Of a stretch of 64,000 nucleotides of DNA, positions 25,801 to 33,166 are shown piece after piece. The notes below the pieces were generated by a model, which was not told where the DNA came from, searched no databases, and saw only the letters and a program-made list of their open reading frames with translations. Source of the DNA: Novosphingobium endophyticum (GTDB lineage Bacteria; Pseudomonadota; Alphaproteobacteria; Sphingomonadales; Sphingomonadaceae); NCBI RefSeq assembly GCF_014640675.1, contig NZ_BMHK01000001.1:62001-126000 (forward strand), given 5' to 3'. The position numbers and the translations under genes are program-made. How positions within the stretch are numbered: the stretch's first letter is position 1; every line of letters begins with the position of its first letter.

Positions 25801-28800
25801 CTCGACCACGCCGCCGTTCATGACAAGGACGACATCCTCGCCGGAGAGTGTGTCGACCAGACCGGTGGCGCCGGCATTGATGCCGAGCGTGTAGCTGCCC
25901 ACGGTGCCGGGATTGTCCGCATTGTAGTCCGGTGTGAACAGGCCGGAGAAGTCGGCCGTCGCGTCAACGGCGAAATCGCTCTCGTCCACTGTCAGCGCAC
26001 CGGCAGAAGGCGCCGAGGTGGACAGCGTGGGCAGGTCGTCGGAAATCGAGACCGAGACGGTGGCGCTGACGCTGTCCTGTTCGCCGCCGGTCTCGCCATC
26101 GCTCGCGATCACTTCCACCGTGCCGAGATCGGCAAGGTCGTCGGCGTCGATGATCGGGTGGTCGTTGTATTCGTCGTTGAGCGTGGCCGTTACCGTGGCG
26201 GTTTTGCCAAGGGTCGTCAGTTCAAGAGTGATGACCAGACGCCCCCCGTCCGAACCGGTGATCGTATCATCATCGACCCTCACCCAGGTCAGCCCGCCTC
26301 CAAGGTTCGATATGTCGCCGAAGACAATGCTGGTGATCGGGTCGGAACCCGGCGTGAAGACGATGTCGCCCGAAGACTGAACCGGCGCCGCCGGATCAGA
26401 CCCGTCCGCGAGATTCTCGTCATCGACCCGCAGCGCGATGTCGGGGCCAACGGTGGGGCCGGCACCATCGGTGACGAAGATCGGCTGCGCCGCCTGATCG
26501 AAGTCTCCGTCCCCGTCGGTCAGCGTGTAGGTAAACGAAGCATCGACCGGGCCGGCACTCTGGTCGAGGCCCGGATTGGGATCGAATGTCCACGCGCCAT
26601 TCGCCTGGAAGGTGTAGGTGCCGTTGGCAAGCGGGATAGTGGTGGTGCCTGACGCGGCAATGGCATGTTCCACTCCGCCGATATTGACCGAAGTCAGCAT
26701 CGCGCCGTCGGCGCCCGGAGTATCGTTGGCAAGAACATTCCCGCCGACCGTGCCCACCGCATCCTCGGCAACGTTCACCGCCGCATCATCGGCCGCGGTC
26801 GGAACGTCGTCGACGATGCTGACCGAGATCGAGCCGCTGCCGATCAGATTGCCGAGGTCGTCGTAGACCTCATAACCGAAGCTCTCGGCACCGTTCACGA
26901 CATTGCGCGAATTTTCGCTGACCGAGTCCGTGAAGGGCGTATCGAGCGTATAGCTGTATTCGCCGGTAGCCGCGTTCAGCGCGAGCGTGCCGTAGGTCCC
27001 GTCAGAGGGGCTGGTCAGTACGTAGCTGTAGGGCGGCGTGCCCCCGGAAACGGTGATCTGCCCATCGGTGTCGAATTCGCCGTCAGGCACGATCTGGCTG
27101 CCGCTCGCGAGACCGGATTCATCGACGATGACGTCGCTGTCCGAGACGTTGCCGGACGACGCGGTGATGTCGATCGTCAGCGTCGCGGTCGAGGTATCGC
27201 CATCGGCATCGACGATCGTGTAGGTGAAGCTGTCCTGCGTATCGCCGGCGGTCGAATTGGGCTTCGACTGGTAGCTGTAGCTGCCATCGGCATTCACCGT
27301 CAGGAAGCCGAGCGCCGACTCGATCGTCTCGCCCGGTCCTTTGGTCTGCTCGCCCTGGGCGAAGGAGACGATGCCGCCGGGGCCATCGGCGCCGAAAGCA
27401 TCGGCGGTGCCGTCGCTCAGCACGTTGCCGCCGATCGATCCTCCCTCTTCCACCGCATTGGTGTCGTCGTAGGCAGTCGGTGCATCGTCGTTGAAGACGA
27501 TCGCGAGGTTCGTCGTGGCGGTGTCGCCGTTGCTGTCGGCTACCGTGAAGTCGATCGAGGCGAACGCGTTCTGCCCCTCATCGTTCGGCCCGCCTTCGTG
27601 CAGGACATTGGTCAGCAGCGTGACCTTGTATTGTCCGGTCTGGCTGTCGAGAATCTCGATCTGGAACAGCGCCGTGCCGTCGCGTGCGCCTCCGGTAACC
27701 GTGGCGGTGAGCGTGCTGCCGCTGACGGCGTAAGTAACGGTCTCGGATCCGACCATGCCGGTCGAGCCGTCGCGCGATGCGGCGAAAGTCACGGTCGCCG
27801 GCGTGTCGTTGCCCACGTCGAAGGCAACGGTACCGGTAAAGCTCGCCTCGCTGATGTCGAGCGCATCATCGTCGACGTTCGCGTCGATGTCGCCAGTCAC
27901 CGAGGCCGCGTTACCGCTCGGCAGACCGTCATCGTCCACCGTCGCCACGCGCTCGCCACCCTCGGGTTCGGAGTCGGGCTGCAAGGTGACGTTGACAATG
28001 GCACTCGACGTATCGCCGTCACCGTCCACGATCGTGTATTCGAAGCTGTCGGCCGTGCTGGTGCTGCCCGCCCCCGGAGCAGGCGTATAGGTGAATAGCC
28101 CGGTCGAGGCATCGTAAGTCACCGTGCCCTGGCTCGCCTGAGAGGAGACGAACACCTTGGTCGCGTCGGTGGTATCGACGCCGTCGGCACCGAAGGTGTC
28201 ATTGGCAAGTGCATCGATGGTGAACGCGACATTTTCAGTCGCCTGCGAAACGCTTTCGCCAGCCGCCTCGGGCACGTCGTCGGAGACCGAGACCGAGACC
28301 GAGGAGGTCGCAGTGTCACCGTCGCTGTCGGTGGCGACGACATCGACCGAGCCAAGTGCCTGGAAATCGTCGACATCGATTGTCGGATGCGCGTCGTAGT
28401 TGCCTGACAGCGTCGCCGTGACCGTTGCGGTGTCACCGCTGCGGGTGAGCGCCAGCGTGACGATCAGCGTGCCTCCGTCCGAACCGGTGATCGTGCCGTC
28501 GTCCACCCGCGCCCAGGTCAGGCTCGGGTCGAGGCCCGACAGGTCGGTGCCGAAGGCGATCGTGGCGATCGCGTCCGAGCCCGCCGTGAACACGATGGCG
28601 TCCGAGGCGGTCACCGGGGTCGCCGGGTTCGAGCCTTCGGCCAGGTTCTCGTCGTCCACCGTCAGGCTGACCGGCTCGTCCGCCGAAGGCCCGGCGCCGT
28701 CGGTGATCGAAATCGGCTGCACCGCCGTATCGGTATCGCCGTCGCCATCGGTCAGCGTGTAAGTGAACGAGGCATCGACCACGCCCCCCACGTGGTCGAG

Positions 28801-30723
28801 CCCCGAGGCCGGATCGAACGTCCAGTTGCCTGCCGCATCGAAAGTGTACGCGCCGCTGGCGGTACTCACGCTGGTCGTGCCCGAAGCGGCAACGGCATAG
28901 CTGGTGCCGCCAATCGTGACCGACGTCACGCTCGCCCCGTCGGCCCCCAGCGTGTCATTGGCCAGCACATTGCCGCCCACAGTCCCCGAAGCATCCTCGG
29001 CAACGCTTACCGCCGTATCGTCAACCGCATCCGGCACGTCGTCGATAATTTGGATGTCGAGCGTATCCGACGCCTCATCGCCGTCCGCATCAACCACGAT
29101 GACCTCGAACGAAACGGTCGAGTCATCGGTGTTCGCGGTGTTGTCGTTCAGCGTGTAAACATAAGTTATGCTGCCATCGCCGGTCGCCGGATCGTAGACA
29201 TAGCCGGTGACCGTCAGGGTGCCCGTGGCGTCGCTGGAGACGACCTGCGGCAAGCCACCGGGCGTGATGACCGTGCCGCCCAGCGAGACGCTCGCAACGC
29301 CATCGACGGAATGGAAGGTGATCGTGCCGGTCGTCGATTCCGAGCCGCTGACGAACTGCGAGCCTGGAGCTTCATCGCTGCGCGTATCGGTCGTCGACGG
29401 GAGCCGGTTTTCGTTGACTTCGGTGCCGTCACCAACCTCGGGTACCGAGACGATGGCCGGAGCGCTGTTATCGACGGAAATGGTCAGCGTGGCGGTGGAG
29501 ACGTCCCCGTCACCATCGGCCAGCCGGTACGTGAACACGTCCGTGACGGCGCCCGGGGTGCCCGGAGTGCGCACGTAACTGTAGGAGCCGTCGGCGGAAA
29601 CGGTCAGCATGCCGTATTGACCGGCTACCGCTGAATCCGTGCCCGAGAATTCGCCTGAAGTGCCGGCGTGGATGCCGGTGATAGATGCCCCGTCCGCGCC
29701 TTGTGTGTCGACGCCGGCCGCGCCGCTCGTCGTACCTTCGCCGGTCAGCACGTTTCCGCTCTGCGCCGCAAAATCACCGGCCGGGACAGTGTCGGAATCC
29801 GCCCGCGCCGTGGGCACATCGTCCGCAATGTCGAGGGTAAGCGTCGCGGTCGCGGTATCGCCGTCGTTGTCGGTGATGACAACCGTAAACTCGTCCGTCG
29901 AGGCATCGCCGGCGGTATTGTCGGACAGGGTGTAAGTGTAAGCGATCTGACCGCCGTTCAGCGCACCGAGCGTGAGCACACCGGCCGACCCCTGGACCTG
30001 CTGCCCCTCGGCGCCCGTGACGACGACGCCATTGATCGTAATCGACGCAACCCCGTCGAGGGACGTGACGAGGATGGTGCCGGTGGTTCCATCGGACCCA
30101 TTGCCGGCGGCGGAACCAGGGCTCTCCTGATTGCCGTTGGGTCGATCGGCCTCAAGACCCGCCTCGTCCACGCTGTCGATCGCGTCCTGTACCCCGGGCG
30201 TCTCGCCATCGACCTGGATGAGGACGGCGGGTTGATTATCCTCCGGCTCGTCCTCGACGAGCTGCGGCAGAACTTCCTCGTCCTGCTGCGCCGCGAATGA
30301 CAGTTCTGTGTAAGGCAGAAGGTCGCCGAGACCGTACGCCGCCTGGATCCGGCCGGTCGGATCGGAGAAGTTGCCGCCCGAGCTCTGGACCGGGCCTGCC
30401 GCAGGTTGCGGTTCGCTACCGGTCAGCAGCGCGGCAAGGTTGAGCGGCGGCACCGCGACGTCGCCAATGACGATCTGCGGCACATATACCGCGCCGTCGG
30501 GAATGACGAAGACGCGGCCGTCCGGCATAGTGACGAGAATGTCGCGTCCCCGGACCGAAAGATCGTCAAGCGTGGCGCCCTCGGGCAGGATGACGACGTT
30601 ATCCGCGTTGGGCAGCAGAACGAGCCCCTGGCCTTGCGCGGCAACTGCGGCCGCGGCGTTATCGTCCGTCAGGTTGGTTTCCGGCGCATCGCCCTGGGAA
30701 CCGCGCACATCCTGAAAATCCAT
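19867..30723 (-). CDS. giant type I-secreted repeat adhesin with LapA-type N-terminal retention region
   Basis: This is a 3618-residue protein. The N-terminus (about residues 1-150) has no signal peptide. It contains a compact region (GLVLLPNADNVVILPEGATL, VFVIPDGAVYVPQ) and then PAAG at residues 107-110, which fits the [T/A/P]AA[G/V] site of LapG substrates. About fourteen Ig-like/VCBS-type modules follow, mostly joined by D-D-x-P or N-D-A-P and rich in DGDGDT. The C-terminal part (about residues 3210 onward) has EF-hand-like calcium loops (DLDGDGVEF, DSNGDGQFTAADGAF, DANSNALVDEGEY) and an uncharged-to-acidic tail ending EAHSVHA. I saw no RTX nonapeptides and no cysteine. An AGGGG site precedes the ATG. 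Genes for its exporter lie directly downstream, so it is probably the cargo. Its expected role is attachment and biofilm formation. Confidence 0.9.
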   Translation of the reverse strand: MDFQDVRGSQGDAPETNLTDDNAAAAVAAQGQGLVLLPNADNVVILPEGATLDDLSVRGRDILVTMPDGRVFVIPDGAVYVPQIVIGDVAVPPLNLAALLTGSEPQPAAGPVQSSGGNFSDPTGRIQAAYGLGDLLPYTELSFAAQQDEEVLPQLVEDEPEDNQPAVLIQVDGETPGVQDAIDSVDEAGLEADRPNGNQESPGSAAGNGSDGTTGTILVTSLDGVASITINGVVVTGAEGQQVQGSAGVLTLGALNGGQIAYTYTLSDNTAGDASTDEFTVVITDNDGDTATATLTLDIADDVPTARADSDTVPAGDFAAQSGNVLTGEGTTSGAAGVDTQGADGASITGIHAGTSGEFSGTDSAVAGQYGMLTVSADGSYSYVRTPGTPGAVTDVFTYRLADGDGDVSTATLTISVDNSAPAIVSVPEVGDGTEVNENRLPSTTDTRSDEAPGSQFVSGSESTTGTITFHSVDGVASVSLGGTVITPGGLPQVVSSDATGTLTVTGYVYDPATGDGSITYVYTLNDNTANTDDSTVSFEVIVVDADGDEASDTLDIQIIDDVPDAVDDTAVSVAEDASGTVGGNVLANDTLGADGASVTSVTIGGTSYAVAASGTTSVSTASGAYTFDAAGNWTFDPASGLDHVGGVVDASFTYTLTDGDGDTDTAVQPISITDGAGPSADEPVSLTVDDENLAEGSNPATPVTASDAIVFTAGSDAIATIAFGTDLSGLDPSLTWARVDDGTITGSDGGTLIVTLALTRSGDTATVTATLSGNYDAHPTIDVDDFQALGSVDVVATDSDGDTATSSVSVSVSDDVPEAAGESVSQATENVAFTIDALANDTFGADGVDTTDATKVFVSSQASQGTVTYDASTGLFTYTPAPGAGSTSTADSFEYTIVDGDGDTSSAIVNVTLQPDSEPEGGERVATVDDDGLPSGNAASVTGDIDANVDDDALDISEASFTGTVAFDVGNDTPATVTFAASRDGSTGMVGSETVTYAVSGSTLTATVTGGARDGTALFQIEILDSQTGQYKVTLLTNVLHEGGPNDEGQNAFASIDFTVADSNGDTATTNLAIVFNDDAPTAYDDTNAVEEGGSIGGNVLSDGTADAFGADGPGGIVSFAQGEQTKGPGETIESALGFLTVNADGSYSYQSKPNSTAGDTQDSFTYTIVDADGDTSTATLTIDITASSGNVSDSDVIVDESGLASGSQIVPDGEFDTDGQITVSGGTPPYSYVLTSPSDGTYGTLALNAATGEYSYTLDTPFTDSVSENSRNVVNGAESFGYEVYDDLGNLIGSGSISVSIVDDVPTAADDAAVNVAEDAVGTVGGNVLANDTPGADGAMLTSVNIGGVEHAIAASGTTTIPLANGTYTFQANGAWTFDPNPGLDQSAGPVDASFTYTLTDGDGDFDQAAQPIFVTDGAGPTVGPDIALRVDDENLADGSDPAAPVQSSGDIVFTPGSDPITSIVFGDISNLGGGLTWVRVDDDTITGSDGGRLVITLELTTLGKTATVTATLNDEYNDHPIIDADDLADLGTVEVIASDGETGGEQDSVSATVSVSISDDLPTLSTSAPSAGALTVDESDFAVDATADFSGLFTPDYNADNPGTVGSYTLGINAGATGLVDTLSGEDVVLVMNGGVVEGRTETGNDLVFSVSVDGGGTVTLNQERAVVHADGANPNDPANLAATNLITLTATATDSDGDTASATANIGGAFTFLDDGPSIDATVTDGDTVMLVTQDADTIGASTDSATSTANFGGAFTVASSSHGADGAGSIVWEYALEIENSVSNLSHEGAAINLYLIAGKVVGSTAGDAASVNAGNTVFDIAVSGATGVVTLNQYQEIDHALPGDNAAPYDGQLATLAENLVNLVGKATITDGDGDEASDTVSLDLGGNIGFADDGPSVSGAELGSSVSVDETVAGDPAGFPISNTSAAPMLIFTSEYGADDGGTTTYAIAIVGDGTTSLQTAQGDMGITLLQTSGTVITGVYDTDDKTAFTVTINADGTVTLVQNVPLEHLTDGPVDPDDYNDALDLSGLIEATVTVTDDDGDSASDSAQIGGAITFHDDGPSAANDTDAVTEDGPLVANGNVITGAGSDGDPGGADSFGGDGAGAVTAVTGNAAGTVGGNTGGSYGTLVLNANGGYSYTLDNANAAVQALASGETLTDTFTYTITDADGDADTATLTVTINGANDAPVVTGSTVAVSEEGLPGGIADDAPLSPTDADTTDSATASGSITISDADANDTLTVTLGTPVATLYAPDGVTALTWDLSPDGQTLKGYSANINDPEILVTIDDNGNYTVTLGGPILHTDTGIEDLTSFVVPVAVSDGTTTTNSGITVTVEDDMPVAANDANTLDEDTASVGGNVLANDAFGADGSHATQQISVVSGTAAGTIGGATAGAYGTLQLNLDGSYTYEPDTAAVQGLDDGEQVTDTFSYTIKDADGDTSTAQLTVTVTGANDAPVVTGSAVAVSEEGLNFGNPDDDPVSPDDADTTDSATASGSITITDADAGDTHTVALGAPSETLYTPDGVTPLTWHVSGDGHTLTGYSTDFNFPEVVVTIDDNGNFTVTLGGPVLHADMTTEDLTSFVVPVTVGDGTTTTNSAITVTIEDDSPIAVPDSETVLEGNVTFGDVLLGSKVGGDSTAAATHGTITGVVSQNLGTSDTMADGSGDFVLAGEFGTLTLNRDGGYTYQSTANGLTASDQDVFEFTMVDADGDPATSTLTIDVLDVTLVADNQTRQVDEAALDTTTSGDDLGNGTVTGSNPGSAAETVTGTLNAMGPTGAVTYVPQSVTTAYGIFDLNSDGTYTYTLTNPYTTSPDSNDGAVVEPAVETFTYTAQDVFGNSVTGTVTIDIKDDVPTATTPASIAVTNTAGGSNTAYLDADLSVANNYGADGAGAVIFTTASIASLESQSLTSGLVSLEYAISADGTVLTASKSSDSSLVFTIELQPGGSADQYVVTMAQKVDATSTIDFDGGGYSPVGGNASWFGFVQPGDNNSQDLLLTPVGGGTVNTSANAFGVAGGQSIGSGEALRVDFVIDLTGTPVNGGNFQQPSGQTQNFDGHYVANGSSAFFTNINNSSTVNISAYDDADSGTIKNVGDGVQDTITGVVIAYNGSELLVTTNGSYSVGGHSFGVTFNATGSVNVSGIVEDTRISALTADGYNSIQWKHDGGDTFKIGDFGATTVTNESVDFTVPVSIQDGDGDTVSSGSLNITLDPVAPPIALDLDGDGVEFLGLNAGVAYDYGSGLVQTAWVAGDDGLLARDTGSGLDIVFTDDAPGAKTDLEGLRLAYDSNGDGQFTAADGAFRDFGVWQDANSNALVDEGEYQSLLKMGITSIDLISDGVASSEAGGDVTVHGTGQYSMKGTTFALADVSLKVGERVEARTAEIAAVSLAAAGFMATQGVHAEPLLPIAAEAVAGVLQTFQMDTPELRVALPDPADGTPPVSLIEDHAPQDQQAETSSHHAVDAGGESAQHGLSEVVQPQDFALQPLADADEGHALFGTTAISFGGVEGGLMQALLLAVQVKQAGNAEQQSVDFPAVQEALAQGGDQSAVDALIEHFAGQDGAQDATSAPQASEHALDAMLAGAGMEGFYAAGAADGFDMAALAATIEAHSVHA
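22888..23355 (-). repeat. adhesin internal repeat, VSEEG-type module copy B
   Basis: This module begins at an NDAPVV junction and includes AVSEEG, TDSATASGSITI and SFVVPV. It is a close copy of the stretch at 23692-24159, offset by exactly 804 bp (268 codons). The exact in-frame offset indicates tandem duplication of a two-module unit. Confidence 0.8.
23692..24159 (-). repeat. adhesin internal repeat, VSEEG-type module copy A
   Basis: This is the partner of copy B. Many DNA stretches match, for example CGCTGTTCGTGGTGGTCGTG near the left ends. Together with the interposed VCBS-like module (GTLQLNLDGSYTY), it forms a 268-residue repeat period. Confidence 0.8.
26028..26813 (-). repeat. adhesin internal repeat, GGNVLANDT/GSDGG module pair, copy 2
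   Basis: This unit of about 260 residues contains GTVGGNVLANDTPGADGA, DASFTYTLTDGDGD, VDDENLADGSDPA and ITGSDGGRLVITL. It is more diverged than the 804-bp repeat but matches the unit at 28271-29043 along its whole length. Confidence 0.75.
28271..29043 (-). repeat. adhesin internal repeat, GGNVLANDT/GSDGG module pair, copy 1
   Basis: This is the N-terminal copy of the two-module unit, with GTVGGNVLANDTLGADGA, DASFTYTLTDGDGD, VDDENLAEGSNPA and ITGSDGGTLIVTL. Its partner is at 26028-26813. The pair points to an older duplication than the 804-bp one. Confidence 0.75.
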
Positions 30724-31197
30724 GACCACACCCCTGTCTTTGCTGCCCAAGGGCCAACACCGAAAGAACAGCCAGCAGCGAAATGGTCAGCGGGTATGCT
30801 CTGCACGAAATGAGACGAACTAACCCATACCATCGCGCCCGTACCGGACTGGCCGCCTCCTTTTCCGCCGCGTCGCGACTCGGTGTTGGCTTAACCAGCT
30901 GAAAACACGTCACCACAGCAACTTAGCAGCGACAAGGATGTTAACTAAAATTAACAGCGAGATGTCCGATATTCGCACACTGCAGGTACCCAATATCGGT
31001 AACTCCTAAGAGGCGTATGAGCCGCGATTTTCGCCATATCCAACTGTTTTTATGAGATAGTTGAAACGGGATCATGTCCCTTCCGGCTTTCCGCTGCCGC
31101 TCGCGCAAATATTAGTTTTGTCAATTTTCCGCTTTTGAGCGATACCTTTCGTTTGACATCAGGGGGTCGCGATCGAAACAGGGCCTGGGGGGGCGTC
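30724..31197. promoter_or_regulatory. divergent control region upstream of the adhesin
   Basis: This stretch of about 470 bp lies between the adhesin gene and the divergent secreted-protein gene. The part from about 30920 to 31130 is clearly more AT-rich than its surroundings. It contains a perfect inverted repeat, CCGATATT (30966-30973) and AATATCGG (30992-30999) with an 18-bp spacer, and TTAACTAAAATTAAC near 30940. These could be sites for regulators of both genes. No sigma factor sites are claimed. Confidence 0.45.
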
Positions 31198-32370
31198 ATG
31201 CAAATCGCAGCGCGAATGGATTTCAGCAGATCGCAATCGATCGTTACGGACGGGCGTGTTCTTGCCCTTGCACTGGCTTCGGGAATCGCCGGCCTTTCCG
31301 TCGCTTACCCGACCGCGACCGTGGGCTACGGAACTATAGACGCATTGGCGGGGAGACTTGAGGCAAAGTCCCCGTTCCTCGCGCTTCCAGCGATCGCTCG
31401 AGACGTATCGATAACGACGACGTTCCTCGATTCCGCGCAAGGGGCGGCGGATGTGATGAGGGCTGGCAGCCTTGGCCTGTCCAATGCGCTGGCGCCGCAA
31501 ATCACCTCGTTCGCGCGCAGCGCGGCGAAGGAACCGGCGGGAATCGTACCGGAAATTACGCCAAGAGCCGTAGCCCGGAATTTCATCGGGAATCCGCATT
31601 TCGTTGCATCGAAATCGTCGCAAGACAGCGCCCACGGCCCGGTCATCAGGACCACGGTTCCGCAAGGCTCGGAACGAACTCCCGTCGATCGGGGCGCGCC
31701 GCTCGATGCAGTCCGCATCGTCCTGCCCCCGGCAACGATGGAACACGGCCTGACAGGCGTTATGCAACCGGAAGCGACGCTCGGCAGCGACGCGGCAACG
31801 GACCGCGAGCCGTCGACACCGGCCCCTCATCCGGACGCGCAGCCGCTTGCCGTCAGTTCGTCGCCGCAAGTTCTTGCCGTTCCTGCTCCGGGAGCATTGT
31901 CGCAATCGAAGCCGTTCAGCCTTTCATCCGCACCAGAAGAGGTTCGCAAGTTCGATCTCGCACGGATCGGCCCCGGCAATCCCGAAGCGAAGAGTCTCGC
32001 CCGTGCCTCGGCGAACGCCCTGGCCGCAACCGCCGGCAGGTCGTCTCCGCGAACGCCGGACCTGCCACGCGTGGCCAGGGTACCCGACCGGATCGTGGGC
32101 GATCATATCATCCACGTGGCCGCGCTGAGCCTGGAGGGCGTGCCGAGCGGCAATCTCTCCGTGCGCATTGGCATGAGCGGAGACCTGTCCGTCCGGCTGT
32201 CCGATCTGCTGGCGCCTGTCCGCACCCAGATGGCACCCGACACGTTCGAGCGCATGGCCGGTTCGACCGCCGCGTCAGAATACGTGAGCTTCGCGGACTT
32301 GCGGGCAGCCGGTTTCGATATCCGCTACGAAGCCGGCGGCGACCGTCTGATGGTCTCGGCTCAGCTATAG
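31198..32370 (+). CDS. secreted or anchored protein of unknown function
   Basis: This is a 390-residue protein I do not recognise. A hydrophobic segment at about residues 20-40 (VLALALASGIAGLSV) follows a short N-terminus and may be an uncleaved signal or membrane anchor. The middle 200 residues are rich in Ala, Pro and Ser and probably flexible. The last 85 residues look folded (HVAALSLEGVPSGNLSVRIG, then EYVSFADLRAAGFDIRYEAG). The ATG follows a GGGGGG run. The gene is divergent from the adhesin and shares its control region, so a link with surface attachment is possible but not shown. Confidence 0.7.
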   Translation: MQIAARMDFSRSQSIVTDGRVLALALASGIAGLSVAYPTATVGYGTIDALAGRLEAKSPFLALPAIARDVSITTTFLDSAQGAADVMRAGSLGLSNALAPQITSFARSAAKEPAGIVPEITPRAVARNFIGNPHFVASKSSQDSAHGPVIRTTVPQGSERTPVDRGAPLDAVRIVLPPATMEHGLTGVMQPEATLGSDAATDREPSTPAPHPDAQPLAVSSSPQVLAVPAPGALSQSKPFSLSSAPEEVRKFDLARIGPGNPEAKSLARASANALAATAGRSSPRTPDLPRVARVPDRIVGDHIIHVAALSLEGVPSGNLSVRIGMSGDLSVRLSDLLAPVRTQMAPDTFERMAGSTAASEYVSFADLRAAGFDIRYEAGGDRLMVSAQL

Positions 32371-32443
32371 GCGGCGCATCACTTCAAATATGTCCGGAAT
32401 GGCGCGCCGACCCGATCGAAGGTCGATTGGCTCCGTAGGATCA

Positions 32444-32474
32444 AGCTCGAACCCGCAAGGGTTCGCAAGGCTGA
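32444..32474. terminator. possible intrinsic terminator between convergent gene and tRNA
   Basis: An inner stem CGAACCC-GCAA-GGGTTCG (32448-32465) sits in a wider region where AAGCTCG and CGAGCTT can also pair, followed by TTTT. It is placed to stop transcription of the rightward secreted-protein gene before the leftward tRNA-Arg. The outer stem is uncertain. Confidence 0.45.
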
Positions 32475-32538
32475 CCGAGCTTTTGCGACGAAAGCCAAGT
32501 GGACGGATACCCGCGCCCGACCATGGAGGGAGAAAATA

Positions 32539-32615
32539 TGGTGCGCCCGACTGGATTCGAACCAGTGGCCCCCAGATTAGGAATCTGATGCTCTATCCTG
32601 CTGAGCTACGGGCGC
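32539..32615 (-). tRNA. tRNA-Arg (anticodon CCU)
   Basis: Read on the minus strand, the 77-nt sequence forms a full cloverleaf. The acceptor stem is GCGCCCG/CGGGCGC, the D arm contains TAGCTCAGCAGGATAGAGC, the anticodon loop is TTCCTAA (anticodon CCT, reading AGG), the T arm contains GGTTCGAATCC, and CCA is encoded. No integrase gene or att-like duplication was seen next to it. Confidence 0.95.
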
Positions 32616-32663
32616 ACTCGGGCGCGTCCTAGCTTGGCCCGGCGAGATTGGCAATCGGCGCCA

Positions 32664-33158
32664 TCAGTTTGCCTGTTCGGGCGGCACGACCGGGAATGGC
32701 AGCGGCACCACTGCGATGCCTTCCTCGGCAAGTTCCTGCGCCTCGGCCAAGGTGGTCTGGCCGTGGATCGTCTCGGCATCACGCTCGCCGTAGTGCATCG
32801 CGCGGGCATCTTCGGCAAAGTCCGTGCCTACGTAGCGCGAGGACTTGAGCGCGTCGGCCTGCATTCGGGCCAGCTTGTGGATCATTTCGACCGCCGCCGG
32901 GGGAAGCGGCACGTTCGCCACCGGCGCCGTCGGCTCGTCGGTCGTTTCGTCCCGCTGCTTCCTGCGCACCACTGCGGAAAGCTGATTGCCCTTGCGTCCC
33001 ACGCGAGGGGCCTGGACAGCCTTGCCGACATCCGCCGAACCGCAGTGGGGGCACATCACGAGCCCCCTCTCCTGCTGCTCCACGAAATCGTCCGAAGACT
33101 TGAACCAGCCTTCGAATCGATGCTGACCGGAATGGCAGTGGAGATCGTAGACAATCAT
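32664..33158 (-). CDS. DUF1178 family protein
   Basis: This 164-residue protein matches DUF1178, a small alpha- and betaproteobacterial family. It begins MIVYDLHCHSGQHRFEGWF, has a CPHCG pair at about residues 36-40 that suggests zinc binding, and has the typical C-terminal Tyr-Val-Gly-x-x-Phe-Ala-Glu-(x)-Ala-Arg region (RYVGTDFAEDARAMHYGE). The function is unknown. It is the last gene of a compact set, 8 bp after the nitrilase-like gene, which itself follows glutaredoxin. Confidence 0.88.
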   Translation of the reverse strand: MIVYDLHCHSGQHRFEGWFKSSDDFVEQQERGLVMCPHCGSADVGKAVQAPRVGRKGNQLSAVVRRKQRDETTDEPTAPVANVPLPPAAVEMIHKLARMQADALKSSRYVGTDFAEDARAMHYGERDAETIHGQTTLAEAQELAEEGIAVVPLPFPVVPPEQAN

Positions 33159-33166
33159 GATGGTGC

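Noticed and set aside
20000-29600. Several long rightward open frames (for example 21535-23265 and 23590-25431) opposite the adhesin gene
   Set aside because: They are antisense shadows produced by the repetitive Asp/Gly/Thr codons of the adhesin. They are rich in Arg/Gly/Val, have no binding sites and match no family.
19867-30723. Adhesin modules read as a CRISPR-like or satellite array
   Set aside because: The repeats are long, in frame and diverged at the protein level. There are no short identical repeats with unique spacers.
32539-32615. tRNA gene as an integration site for a mobile island
   Set aside because: I found no integrase gene and no direct repeat of the tRNA 3' end in the window.
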